A DNA stretch of 64,000 bases, from the NCBI RefSeq assembly GCF_036013525.1, contig NZ_CP107853.1, positions 7,564,001 through 7,628,000 of the forward strand. The letters run 5' to 3'. The notes beneath the pieces were generated by a model. That model was not told where the DNA came from. It did not search any database and worked only from the letters and a program-made list of their open reading frames with translations. Position numbers and translations under genes: made by a program. The DNA comes from Nonomuraea sp. NBC_00507. GTDB taxonomy: Bacteria; Actinomycetota; Actinomycetes; Streptosporangiales; Streptosporangiaceae. Below are positions 1-8,108 of the stretch, in pieces (position 1 is the stretch's first letter; each line of letters opens with the position of its first letter).

Positions 1-37
1 GCACCACGAGCAGCCACCCCTGGGCCTGGCGGCTCAC
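1..37 (-). CDS. start of TIGR03943-like membrane protein (partial)
   Basis: Only the first 12 codons are inside the window; the gene runs off the left edge. Read on the minus strand it begins GTG and gives MSRQAQGWLLVV. Its GTG overlaps the TGA stop of the upstream permease as GTGA, the usual sign of translational coupling. In actinobacteria the DUF318/ArsP permease is normally followed by a TIGR03943-family membrane protein whose start has this R-x-A-Q...LLL look, so I infer that identity. Twelve residues cannot prove it. Confidence 0.5.
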   Translation of the reverse strand, partial: MSRQAQGWLLVV

Positions 38-1023
38 AGCAGTGCCCAGCCCGTGACGAAGCTGACGATGATCGCCAGGGCGAGCGTGAGCGGCAGGAAC
101 CGCCAGGCGAAGGCCCGGCCGAAGGTGCCGGCGTGCAGCGCGATCAGCTTCAGGTCCACGATCGGCCCGACCACCAGGAACGCCAGCTTCGCCGTCGGTG
201 AGAACGTCGTGAGCGAGGCCGCCACGAACGCGTCGGCCTCGGAGCAGATCGACAGCAGCACCGCCAGGAACGCCAGCACCAGCACGGACACCACGGGTAC
301 TCCGCCGAGCGCGGTGAGCCATTCGCGGGGGATCACCACGTTCAGCGTCGCCGCGGCGAGGGCGCCGATGACCAGGTATCCGCCGGCGTGCAGCAGGTCG
401 TGGCACATGGCGTCGAGGAAGGCGCCCCACCGGCCCTGTCCTGGTTCGGCGTGGCGGCGCGGGACGGGCAGCCAGGCGGCGCGACCGAGCCGCGCCCAGA
501 TCCAGCCCGCCAGCACGGCCACCGCCAGCGAGGCGGCGAAGCGGGCCACGACCATCGACGGGTCGCCGGGGAAGGCGACGGCGGTGGCCACGAGCACCAC
601 GGGGTTGATCGCGGGGGAGGCCAGCAGGAACGCCAGCGCCGCCGGCGCCGCCACACCCCGCGCCATGAGCCCGGAGGCCACCGGCACCGACGCGCATTCG
701 CAGCCCGGCAGCACCGCCCCGGCGATGCCCGCCACCGGCACCGCCGCGTAGGGGCGGCGCGGCAGTGCCCGTGTCCAGAACGACGCGGGCACGAACGCCG
801 TGATCGCCGCCGACAGCGCCACCCCGAACACCAGGAACGGGATCGCCTGCACGCAGACCGCCACGAACACCGTCGCCCACGTTTGCAGCGCCGGGTCGCT
901 CAGGTGTGGCGCGAGCAGGAACCTGCCGGCCACCAACAGTCCCACCAGCACGAGAAACGCCCAGGGGAGCCCGAAGGCCGGGCTGGAGCGTTCGCGGGCC
1001 GGCCGGTCGGTTGCCGCGATCAT
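34..1023 (-). CDS. ArsP/YraQ-type permease (DUF318, UPF0718)
   Basis: A 329-residue polytopic membrane protein with about eight hydrophobic segments. The family signature PGCECASVPVA lies near residues 106-116, with a second conserved stretch (SICSEADAFVAAS) near 256-268. The family includes ArsP, an efflux permease for trivalent organoarsenicals, and many permeases of unknown substrate. The pair of cysteines in the signature suggests metal or metalloid handling but does not identify the substrate. It is the first gene of an operon that continues off the window edge through a GTGA overlap. The ATG start gives a short cytoplasmic N-terminus before the first membrane span. Confidence 0.85.
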   Translation of the reverse strand: MIAATDRPARERSSPAFGLPWAFLVLVGLLVAGRFLLAPHLSDPALQTWATVFVAVCVQAIPFLVFGVALSAAITAFVPASFWTRALPRRPYAAVPVAGIAGAVLPGCECASVPVASGLMARGVAAPAALAFLLASPAINPVVLVATAVAFPGDPSMVVARFAASLAVAVLAGWIWARLGRAAWLPVPRRHAEPGQGRWGAFLDAMCHDLLHAGGYLVIGALAAATLNVVIPREWLTALGGVPVVSVLVLAFLAVLLSICSEADAFVAASLTTFSPTAKLAFLVVGPIVDLKLIALHAGTFGRAFAWRFLPLTLALAIIVSFVTGWALL

Positions 1024-1090
1024 CTGATGGTCGCCCTCCGTGGCCGGTTTTCGGAGGGTTCAGTATGGCATGCGGGGGTGACAACCGTTT

Positions 1091-1912
1091 TCAGCGTGTG
1101 AAGTGTCGGGCGTGCTCCCGTACCCACTGCTCGAACGTGCGCGGCTCCCGGCCGGTGATCTCCCGCACCGTCGGCACGACCGTGTAGGCCTCCGGGGGCG
1201 GGTCGCCCTGCCAGGAGGCCAGGAGCTCGATCAGCTCCTCGTCGAGGCCGGCGCGCCGCCACCGCTCGCGCGCCTGCTGCTCGGTCAGCTCGTCGAAGTG
1301 GAGCTCGCTGCCGAGCACCTTGCCGATCGTGGCCAGCCGCTGCCGGGCCGTGTACGGCTGCGGCCCGGTCAGTGTGTACGCCTTGCCGCCATGCCCGCCC
1401 CGGGCGAGCACCGCGGCGGCCACCGCGCCTACGTCGGCCTCGTGGATCACCGCCATGGGGACGTCGCCGAACGGCTCGGACACCCGTCCTTCTGCGCGGA
1501 TGTCCGGCGCCCAGCCGAGTGTGTTGCTCATGAAGTCCACCGGCTGCAGGCGCGTCCATTCGACGTCGCCGCGTTCGAACGCCTCCTCCACGGGGCCGGG
1601 CCGCCCGTTCCAGAGCAGTGTCACGCGCCGCACCCCGGCCTCGGCGGTCATCGTGGCCAGCTGAGGGCCGGTGCGCAGCGTGGCGTAGTCGTCGCCGCCC
1701 ACGGTCAGCAGGTGCACGCCGGTGACGCCGCGCAGCGCGGGCCGTACGCTGTCGGGGTCTGTCAGATCGCCTTCGGCCACCTCGACCTGGCCGGGGAGGC
1801 TAGCTCTGGCAGGGTGGCGGGTCAGGGCCCGCACCCGGTGGCCCAGGCGGAGCAACTCTTCGACGACATGCCGACCGGCCTTGCCGGTCGCTCCGGTCAC
1901 GAGGAACGTCAT
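1091..1912 (-). CDS. NmrA-like NAD(P)-binding oxidoreductase
   Basis: 273 residues with an N-terminal Rossmann motif GATGKAG at residues 7-13 and the NmrA/atypical-SDR layout (R-ALTRHP after beta-2, EGDLTD after beta-3). There is no classical YxxxK catalytic pair, as is usual for NmrA-like proteins that bind NAD(P) for sensing or reduce small substrates. It is divergent from the ECF41 sigma gene at 2236. ECF41 factors characteristically sit next to COE genes (carboxymuconolactone decarboxylase, oxidoreductase, epimerase), so this is the probable COE partner. I find no clear GTCACA-type promoter before it, unlike the SDR gene beside the second sigma factor. Confidence 0.85.
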   Translation of the reverse strand: MTFLVTGATGKAGRHVVEELLRLGHRVRALTRHPARASLPGQVEVAEGDLTDPDSVRPALRGVTGVHLLTVGGDDYATLRTGPQLATMTAEAGVRRVTLLWNGRPGPVEEAFERGDVEWTRLQPVDFMSNTLGWAPDIRAEGRVSEPFGDVPMAVIHEADVGAVAAAVLARGGHGGKAYTLTGPQPYTARQRLATIGKVLGSELHFDELTEQQARERWRRAGLDEELIELLASWQGDPPPEAYTVVPTVREITGREPRTFEQWVREHARHFTR

Positions 1913-2027
1913 GCCGCCGACGCTAGGGCAGGCTGCCGCCCGCCGCCTCGGCCTTTGGCCGGAGGCTCCGGGCGGACTTCCGTCCTAGGCCCCGCCTCAG
2001 GCGGTGCAGCTCGTCCGCTTATAAATC

Positions 2028-2036
2028 TACATTGTA
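2028..2036. promoter_or_regulatory. AT-rich palindrome upstream of NmrA-like gene
   Basis: TACATTGTA is a perfect 4+4 palindrome inside an unusually AT-rich stretch (about 2016-2038), roughly 115 bp before the NmrA-like start. It has the shape of a small repressor site. No partner regulator is evident, so the role is a guess. Confidence 0.25.
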
Positions 2037-2167
2037 AAGGCGATTCCATGGTGAGCACCTCTCGTAATAGCCCCCCAAAAACCCCGACTAGAGCAGCTAC
2101 GAATGCCCGATGCCGATGGCTCGGCCTGACTGCGGAGGGAGTGCACTACGCTCTTTGCCGGTTTGGT

Positions 2168-2195
2168 GTCACAACAGGGCAGGGTCCGGCGTCTT
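2168..2195 (+). promoter_or_regulatory. ECF41/SigJ-type promoter of the sigma gene
   Basis: GTCACA at 2168-2173, then exactly 16 bp, then CGTCTT at 2190-2195, about 40 bp before the sigma ATG. This matches the ECF41 target signature (TGTCACA...CGTC) and the M. tuberculosis SigJ-dependent promoter form GTCACA-N16-CGTCCT, both from memory of the literature. The second ECF41 gene at 58098 carries the same element with the same spacing, which argues for autoregulation. Confidence 0.75.
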
Positions 2196-2235
2196 GTGGG
2201 TGACACAGTCGAGAGCCGGCAGACAGGAGCCACCC

Positions 2236-3174
2236 ATGGCCAGCGTTGCGGACAGCGCCGGAGGTCGCGGCGGGGACATGAGCGAGGAAGGCAGCTCGGA
2301 CCCCGCTACTGACGCGTTCGTCGCCTACCGCAGCCTGCTGTTCACCGTCGCCTACGAGATGCTGGGCTCGGCCGCCGACGCCGAGGATGTCCTGCAGGAG
2401 ACCTGGCTGCGGTGGGCGGACGTCGACTTGGACATGGTGCGGGATCAGCGGGCGTACCTGGTCAAGATCGCCACTCGGCAGGCGTTGACGCGGCTGCGTA
2501 CGCTGGGCCGGCGCAAGGAGTCCTACGTCGGCCCTTGGCTGCCGGAGCCGTTGCTGACCGCGCCGGATGTGGCCGAGGATGTTGAGTTGGCCGAGAGCGT
2601 CTCGATGGCGATGCTGCTGGTGTTGGAGACGCTCACGCCGGCTGAGCGGGCGGTGTTCGTGCTGCGCGAGGTGTTCGATCTGGGTTATGACGAGATCGCG
2701 GAAGCGGTCGGCAAGAGCGCGTCCGCGGTCCGGCAGATCGCTCATCGGGCGCGGGCTCACGTGGCGGCGCGTCGGCCGCGTGGTGTGGTTTCCTCGGCCG
2801 AGACGCGTGGTGCGTTGGAGGCGTTCCAGCGGGCGGTCGAGACGGGTGATCTGCAGAGTCTGCTGGAGATCCTCGCCCCCGATGTCGTTCTTCTGAGTGA
2901 TGGTGGTGGGGTCAAGCAGGCGGTGCCGCGGCCGATTGTGGGGGCCGGCAAGGTGGGTCGCTTGTGGGCGGCCGGCCTGGGAAAGGTCGGTGCCGCGATG
3001 TCGCTTGAGCTGGTGCAGGTCAACGGCGGTCCGGCGTTGCTCGTCCGGCTCAATGGGGAGATCGATGGTGTCTTGGCTGTGCGGGTCGAGGACGGTTTGG
3101 TCACTGGGCTCTACTATGTGCGTAATCCTGAGAAGCTGTCGCGTGTGGAGCGGGAGATTGCTGTGAGTCGCTGA
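2236..3174 (+). CDS. ECF41-family sigma factor (SigJ-like)
   Basis: 312 residues. Sigma region 2 is at about 25-95 (AYEMLGSAADAEDVLQE), then a linker with YVGPWLPEPL, region 4 at about 140-195, and a C-terminal SnoaL-like extension carrying SDGGGVK. The linker WLPEP and the C-terminal DGGGK-type motif define ECF41, in which the fused C-terminal domain replaces a separate anti-sigma factor. The ATG at 2236 is preceded by CAGGAG; an in-frame ATG at 2278 is also possible. It is about 80% similar by eye to the sigma factor at 58098. It lies divergent to the NmrA-like oxidoreductase and has its own GTCACA-N16-CGTC promoter, so it is probably autoregulated. Confidence 0.92.
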   Translation: MASVADSAGGRGGDMSEEGSSDPATDAFVAYRSLLFTVAYEMLGSAADAEDVLQETWLRWADVDLDMVRDQRAYLVKIATRQALTRLRTLGRRKESYVGPWLPEPLLTAPDVAEDVELAESVSMAMLLVLETLTPAERAVFVLREVFDLGYDEIAEAVGKSASAVRQIAHRARAHVAARRPRGVVSSAETRGALEAFQRAVETGDLQSLLEILAPDVVLLSDGGGVKQAVPRPIVGAGKVGRLWAAGLGKVGAAMSLELVQVNGGPALLVRLNGEIDGVLAVRVEDGLVTGLYYVRNPEKLSRVEREIAVSR

Positions 3175-3445
3175 CTCCGGGATGTGATCGGGTTCCGCTG
3201 GCAGCTCGGGCGATGACGTTCGCTGCCCGATCCGTCGTCGTACCAGGACTGGGCTTGCTGTGGCCCGCTTGCTGGAATAAGGCGGGCCTGTCAGGCTTCG
3301 CGTATCAGCGTGGGGATGGACGATGGTTTCCTGCCTGGTGGCCCCTGCCGGCCATACGCGGATCGAGATCTCGGCCCTGGCCTGAGCCCGTCCATGCTCG
3401 GGAAGCCCGGGTGCGGTGCGGAGGCGGGTGTGAGGTCGCCGGTAG

Positions 3446-3655
3446 GGGGATGTCGATACCGGTGTGGACGGCGCGCCGATCGGTACGTGGCCGAGCGGGC
3501 GGTACGGCTCGTTGTTGGCCTTTCTGGTGACCTATCGGCATCCGCGGCCGTCGCGTGAGGCGCTTATGGAGACGTTCTGGCCTGGAGCCTCTCCTGAGGC
3601 GGAGCGCACCAACCTTCAGGTGGCGATTCACGGCGTACGGGGTGCCGTTAACCAA
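3446..3655 (+). pseudogene. SARP/BTAD regulator fragment
   Basis: About 65 codons match the winged-helix part of a SARP-type activator: LLAFLVTYRHPRPSRE followed by LMETFWPGASPEAE and NLQVAIHGVR. The usual N-terminal strand, BTAD domain and all downstream domains are absent, and the frame then runs into unrelated residues before a stop at 3730. It reads as the residue of a deleted regulator. Nothing else recognisable lies between the sigma stop at 3174 and the ADH stop at 3748. Confidence 0.6.
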
Positions 3656-3747
3656 CGTGACACCAGGATCTTGTTCGTGCAGACGGTTCCCGCGCTGATG
3701 GGCCTGGCCCTGGTTCTGCTGACCCGCTGAAGCCTTCCGGACCTCGG

Positions 3748-4734
3748 TCAGTTGCCGTTGTGCTCCATGGTGATCAGGACGCTGCCCTGCCTGCGGCCGG
3801 AATCGACGCGCCGGTGCGCGTCGGCGGCCTCTGCCAGCGGGTAGCGCCCGTCGATGGCCGCCCTCATCTGCCCTGCTTCGGTGATTTGAGTGAGGAAGCG
3901 CAGGTCTTCGGCCTTGTCGGTGGTGGGACGCAGGCCGGTGAAGGCGATGACCGCCCGCTTGTCACCGAACTTCCGCGTCCAGAACGACTGCAGGAGGATC
4001 CCCGGGGAGGGGACGGTCGACAGGTAGACGCCGCCACTGTTCAGCACGCGCCTGCTCCGCGAGAACGAGCTCTTGCCGGCGGCGTCGAAGACCACGTCAT
4101 AGGTGCGGCCGACGCGAGTGAAGTCCTCTTTGGTGTAGTCGATGATTTCGTCGGCGCCCAGCGATTTCACCAGCTCCAGCTTGGCGGTGCTGCACACTCC
4201 GGTGACCCGCGCCCCGAAGTGCTTGGCAAGTCGCACCGCCGCCGCACCCACGCTGCCGGCGGCGCCGTTGATGAGGATCTCCTGCCCCTCGCGCAGATGT
4301 GCGTTGTCCCGGAGGAACGGCAGGGCGGTCAGTACGCCGTCCAGGACGGCGACGGCCTGAGCGTGGTCCAGGCCGGTCGGCATGACGGCCAGTGCTCCAT
4401 CTTCGGGCAGGCGCACATACTCGGCGTGGGCGCCCAGTGCCGGACCGGTGTCCCCGAAGACTTGATCGCCCACGCTGAAGCGGGTTACGTCCTTGCCGAC
4501 TGCCACGATCTCGCCGGCGAATTCGCCGCCTAGCGTCTTGGTCTTCGGCTTGATGGGACCGGTGAACATCCGCGCTAAGAACGGGCTACCTACGCGGAAG
4601 ATGGCGTCCGTCGCGGTCACCAGGGCGGCGTGAATTCTCACCAGCACGTCCTTGTCGCCGGGGGCGGGGGTTTGGACCTCTTCGATGCCCAGAACGTCGG
4701 GGGCGCCGTACTTGTAGTAAGTCACTGCTCTCAT
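3748..4734 (-). CDS. NAD(P)-dependent alcohol dehydrogenase / quinone reductase-like
   Basis: 328-residue medium-chain dehydrogenase. It has the GroES-like N-terminal half (LGGEFAGEIVAVGKDV near 68-83) and the nucleotide-binding motif NGAAGSVGAAA at about 156-166. It lacks the cysteine cluster of the structural zinc site, so it belongs with the zinc-free quinone oxidoreductase-like branch that reduces quinones or enones with NADPH. It is transcribed alone from a strong-looking sigma-70-type promoter at 4807-4835. The neighbouring two-component pair is transcribed in the same direction but is separated by a hairpin. Confidence 0.85.
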   Translation of the reverse strand: MRAVTYYKYGAPDVLGIEEVQTPAPGDKDVLVRIHAALVTATDAIFRVGSPFLARMFTGPIKPKTKTLGGEFAGEIVAVGKDVTRFSVGDQVFGDTGPALGAHAEYVRLPEDGALAVMPTGLDHAQAVAVLDGVLTALPFLRDNAHLREGQEILINGAAGSVGAAAVRLAKHFGARVTGVCSTAKLELVKSLGADEIIDYTKEDFTRVGRTYDVVFDAAGKSSFSRSRRVLNSGGVYLSTVPSPGILLQSFWTRKFGDKRAVIAFTGLRPTTDKAEDLRFLTQITEAGQMRAAIDGRYPLAEAADAHRRVDSGRRQGSVLITMEHNGN

Positions 4735-4806
4735 GGGGTGTCCCTTCTTGAGTGGGGGTGCGGTGGGCGCCGGATCGCTCCATGTAAAGAACCTTTAACA
4801 CGGTCT

Positions 4807-4835
4807 AACGTAAAGCACAGCAGACATCGTGTCAA
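4807..4835 (-). promoter_or_regulatory. sigma-70-type promoter for the ADH gene
   Basis: Read on the minus strand, TTGACA (4835-4830) is followed after 17 bp by TACGTT (4812-4807), about 73 bp before the ADH ATG. The -35 is a perfect consensus. The region is AT-rich and contains several GTTAA/GTAAAG half-sites around the -10, so a repressor may bind here. Confidence 0.65.
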
Positions 4836-4943
4836 CTATTCTTAACATCAGTCGCCGGCCGGAAGGCGTCTCCGCAGGTCAAGAGGCATCCGGCGGATCG
4901 CCATGCCGCTAGGGACGAGATTGCCCACTTCAACAAGATCCCT

Positions 4944-4971
4944 TCGCCTCTCTCCTGGTCGAGAGAGGCGA
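4944..4971. terminator. 11-bp perfect hairpin after the response regulator
   Basis: TCGCCTCTCTC (4944-4954) and GAGAGAGGCGA (4961-4971) form a perfect 11-bp stem with a 6-nt loop, about 80 bp past the response-regulator stop. There is no U-tract on either strand, as is common for actinobacterial terminators. The surrounding 4735-5052 stretch contains no gene that I recognise. Confidence 0.5.
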
Positions 4972-5052
4972 TCCATGTCAGGTCCTCAGCTCGATCAGTG
5001 CCCGGGAGGCGAGACGGCGGGCATCCGGGTCAGGCGCCGCCGGGGGTGAGGT

Positions 5053-5703
5053 TCAGCCGGTCAGGCCGGCGTCGTGGGCGAGCAGGGCGATCTGGGTGCG
5101 GTTGTTGAGGTCGAGTTTGTCGAGAATGCGCGAGATGTGGGCCTTCACGGTCGCGATGCTCATGAACAACTCGCCGCTGATCTCAGCGTTGGACCTGCCC
5201 CGGCCCACGGCGACGGCCGCCTCCCGCTCCCGTTCGCTGAGCAGGCTCAGCACGCGTACGGCGTGCTGCCGCCGGGCGGCGGCGCCGGTGTCGGCGACGT
5301 GGGCGATCAACTGGCGGGTCACCGTCGGCGACAAGATGGGCTCCCCGGCCGACACCCGTACGATCGCGCGCAGGATCTCGGCGGGCGGCGTGTGCTTGAG
5401 CAGGAAGCCGCTGGCCCCGGCGCGCAGGGCGCGCAGCACGTACTCGTCGGCGTCGAAGGTCGTCAGCACGACGACCTCGGGCGGGTCGGGCCGGGCACGC
5501 AGCAGCTCGGTGGCGGCCAGGCCGTCCAGCACGGGCATGCGGATGTCCATCAGGGCGCAGACCTCCACCGCGGCGGGCACCTCGGCTCCGCAGGCCGCCT
5601 CGCCCACCACGCTCAGCTCGGGCGAACCGCCGATGATCATCGCCAGGCCGGCCCGTACCAGCGGGTCGTCATCCACGATGAGAACCCGGATCGCGGCGTT
5701 CAT
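5053..5703 (-). CDS. NarL/LuxR-family response regulator (possibly impaired)
   Basis: 216 residues from the ATG at 5703, which overlaps the kinase stop as ATGA. The receiver domain begins VLIVDDDPLVRAG, with the likely phospho-acceptor Asp in ALMDIRMPVLDG near residue 53. The C-terminal LuxR helix-turn-helix (LSERERE...NAEISGELFMSIATVKAHI) is at about 147-200. The segment between GEAACGAE and LMDIRMP is several residues shorter than usual, as if the third beta-strand (normally ..RPDVVL) was partly lost, so phosphorylation competence is doubtful. Its cognate kinase is broken. Confidence 0.85.
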   Translation of the reverse strand: MNAAIRVLIVDDDPLVRAGLAMIIGGSPELSVVGEAACGAEVPAAVEVCALMDIRMPVLDGLAATELLRARPDPPEVVVLTTFDADEYVLRALRAGASGFLLKHTPPAEILRAIVRVSAGEPILSPTVTRQLIAHVADTGAAARRQHAVRVLSLLSEREREAAVAVGRGRSNAEISGELFMSIATVKAHISRILDKLDLNNRTQIALLAHDAGLTG

Positions 5704-6549
5704 CTCGGCCACGGCAGCCATGCCCACAGCCGGAACTCACCCGTGGCGGTCGGGCCGTACTCCAGCCGTCCACCGGCCAGGCCGGCCCGCTCGGCCAGGC
5801 CGATCAGGCCACTGCCGCCGCCCGGGATCCCGGCGACGGCGGTGGCGCCGGCCGGGTTGCGCACCTCGACCGTCAGCCCTTCCCCTGCCGCCCCGGCGAC
5901 GGCCACCGACACCTGGCCGTCGCGGCCGTGCTTGCGGGCATTGGTCAGCTCTTCCTGCACGATCCGGTACGCGCCGCGCCCGATCGCCGCGGGCGCGGCC
6001 GCCGGTTCCCCCACCCGGCAGTCGAGCAGCACCCGCATGCCCGCGCGCCGTGACTAATCGACCAGGTCGGGAAGATCGGCCAGGGTGGGCTGGGGCTGCT
6101 CCGGCCCTTCCTCGGACCGGTCGAGGCCGGCGCGGAGCATGCCGATGACCTCGCGCAGATCCTCCAGCGCCCGGTGCGCGCTGTCGCGGATCACCCCGGC
6201 GGCTCGGGCGACCTCCTCGGGCGCGGCGTCGGGACGAAGCTCCAGCGCCCCGGCGTGCAGGCTGAGCAGGGACAGGCGGTGGGCGAGCACATCGTGCATC
6301 TCCCGGGCGATCCGGTCGCGTTCGGACTGGCGGACCTGGGCGAGGCGCAGTTCCCGCTCGGATTCGACCCGCCGGGCCCGTTCGCGCAGGGACTGCCGCC
6401 GGGCTCGTACGAACATCCCCCAGGCGAGCACCGCGGCGATGCAGGCGAAGCCCAGCAGGACCTGCCACCAGGGCGGCACCGGGACGTCCGGCCGGACCAG
6501 CGGCGTCAGGAACGGCACCAGCACGCACCCGGCCACGATCGGGCCGGCC
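5700..6549 (-). pseudogene. sensor histidine kinase, 5' end replaced by IS and with an in-frame amber stop
   Basis: What remains is one membrane span, the HisKA_3 dimerisation motif (RIAREMHDVLAHRLSLLS, with the His phospho-acceptor) and, after a TAG at 6054-6056, an HATPase part in the same frame (YRIVQEELTNARKH, then GGGSGLIGLAERA). The codons around the stop read LVD-stop-SRRAGMRV where the family usually has LV-[DE]-E-[SA]RRAG, so a GAG-to-TAG change is likely. The N-terminal membrane region is replaced by a truncated IS5-type transposase at about 6550. The gene cannot make a full kinase. A short HATPase fragment could start at 6038. Confidence 0.85.
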
Positions 6550-7202
6550 ACCGCGACGACCGTGTTCTTGAACCCTTGGTCGACCAGCGCTTTGGTCACG
6601 CTGCCCTCGGTGACGACGGCGGCCTGGTCCAGCAGGGCGATCCCGGCCGTGTTCTCGTGGGCTGAGGCCGCGAGCACGACGACCGCGATGACCAGGCCCA
6701 GCACGTCTACGGCCAGGCCTCGCTTGCGTCCCGGCACCTTCTTGGCGACGTCCCGGCCGGTCGTGGTGGCGGGGACGCCAGCCGCGACGTGGACGCTTTG
6801 GGTGTCCAGTACGACCAGGTTCGGGTCGGCTAATCGGCCCTTCTTCTCGCGCAGGTGCCAGCGCAGCAGGTCATGGATCGTCTTGTCGGTGCCGTCGTCG
6901 CGCCATTTGGCGAAGTAGTAGTACGTCGCGCCCTTGGGCGGCAGATCGTGCGGGAGATAGTCCCATTGGACGCCGGTTCGTCCCTGGTAGCGGATCGCGT
7001 TGACGATCTCCCGCAGCGCATAGTTGCCTTCGTGGCCGCTGACCGAGGGGTGCGCGGCCTTCCATGCCGTGAGGACCGGTTCGATCAACGCCCACTGAGC
7101 GTCGGTTAAGTCGCTCGGGTACGGCTTGCGCTCGGTCACCGCGCCATCCCAGCACAACTGGTCCCGCAGATTGGCGGTAACGCTACAAATCCACACGATC
7201 AC
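6550..7202 (-). pseudogene. truncated IS5-type transposase fused to the kinase remnant
   Basis: The transposase reads from about VTERKPYPSDLTDAQWALIE (GTG at 7139) through the DDE residues in VVLDTQSV and ALVDQGFKN, then stops matching near 6550. From there the frame continues straight into the histidine kinase. The last 50-60 residues, including the catalytic Glu (RRWIVERSLGW in the intact copy at 9734), are missing, so it is inactive. The 5' end abuts the TetR stop at 7226. I could not identify a surviving terminal repeat. Confidence 0.85.
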
Positions 7203-7225
7203 ATAACGACATCACGGATGGAGGC

Positions 7226-7933
7226 TCACGTAGGCACTCTCAGGGGCTCGAGGGCGACTAGGACGAGGTCGAGGCCGAAGGTGAACTCCTCCGCCGGGTC
7301 GTAGCCGGCGGCGGCGAGCACTGCGGCGGACTCGTTGAGGTAGGGGAACTCGTCAGGAGGAAGCTGGGGCAGGAAGACGTCCTCGGCCATGTCCGCGAAC
7401 TCATCGGCGGTGTCGAATGGCAGGCTGGCTTCCTGCAGGGCGAAACCGTAGACATAGCTGTCGAGCAACCAGTTGGCGTGCGTCGCCATCAAGACCGGGA
7501 AGCCAGCCCTGCGCAGGCAGGCGGTGACCGCTTCGCGGTGGCGGAGGTTCGCGGGCCCCGGCGATGTCCGCGACTCCATCAGGCCGATCGCCCACGGGTG
7601 GCGTGCGAGAACCTGTCGGGCGGATACCGCCCGACGTCGCATCGCTGACTGCCAGTCGGTCTCTTCAGGCGGGAGCTCGATCTCCTCGAACACGACGTCG
7701 ATCATGGCGTCCAGCAACTCTTCCTTACTCGCCACGTAGTAGTAGAGCGACATCGCGCCCGCGCCGAGCGCGCGAGCCAGCCGGCGCATGCTCAGCTCGC
7801 CGACCCCCTCGCGGTCGGCGAGCCGGACCGCCTCGACCACCACCCGTTTCTTGCTCAGCCCCGCATCTGACGCGACCTGGCGTCGTTCCCTCGCAGACAA
7901 CGGGTCTCCTCGCTCCCTCGAACGGCTTGACAA
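7226..7933 (-). CDS. TetR-family regulator with TetR_C_1-type ligand domain
   Basis: 235 residues with an N-terminal helix-turn-helix (SMRRLARALGAGAMSLYYYV, about residues 48-67) followed by KEELLDAMIDVVFEE. The C-terminal domain resembles the tetracycline-repressor-type effector domain. It is divergent from a decayed NADP-dependent oxidoreductase and a DUF6326 membrane protein. Such pairs normally repress the neighbour until a hydrophobic ligand binds. The 90-bp upstream region is crowded with GTAC-containing palindromes, the probable operators. Its stop is immediately followed by the truncated IS5 copy. Confidence 0.88.
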   Translation of the reverse strand: MSSRSRERGDPLSARERRQVASDAGLSKKRVVVEAVRLADREGVGELSMRRLARALGAGAMSLYYYVASKEELLDAMIDVVFEEIELPPEETDWQSAMRRRAVSARQVLARHPWAIGLMESRTSPGPANLRHREAVTACLRRAGFPVLMATHANWLLDSYVYGFALQEASLPFDTADEFADMAEDVFLPQLPPDEFPYLNESAAVLAAAGYDPAEEFTFGLDLVLVALEPLRVPT

Positions 7934-7960
7934 TCGTTCAGCGCACGGTCATGGTACAGC

Positions 7961-7976
7961 GTACTACTCGTAGTAC
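7961..7976. promoter_or_regulatory. TetR operator palindrome
   Basis: GTACTAC-TC-GTAGTAC is a perfect 7+7 inverted repeat. GTACAGCGTAC-type repeats flank it on both sides (7954-7964 and 7973-7984), and a further CGTACGACGTACG lies at 7979-7991. TTGACA at 7928-7933 sits nearby. The site lies between the divergent TetR gene and the oxidoreductase remnant, as expected for a self-regulated TetR operator. Confidence 0.65.
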
Positions 7977-8108
7977 AGCGTACGACGTACGATGTACGAA
8001 TCAGCGAGAGTCGTAGCTCGGACGCGAGGAGGCTTCTGTGGGAATCGAACAGCGATCGAATGCCGGAGCACACCTGGTGACGGGGGCGAGTCCGGCCGGG
8101 GCGACGAC

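Noticed and set aside
388..1101. Long plus-strand frame opposite the permease
   Set aside because: It is His/Arg/Gly-rich, the mirror of a GC-rich membrane-protein gene, with no start signal.
7979..7991. Possible CRISPR-like or satellite repeats from the many GTAC units
   Set aside because: Units are short, irregular and confined to one regulator gap; they are better explained as TetR half-sites.
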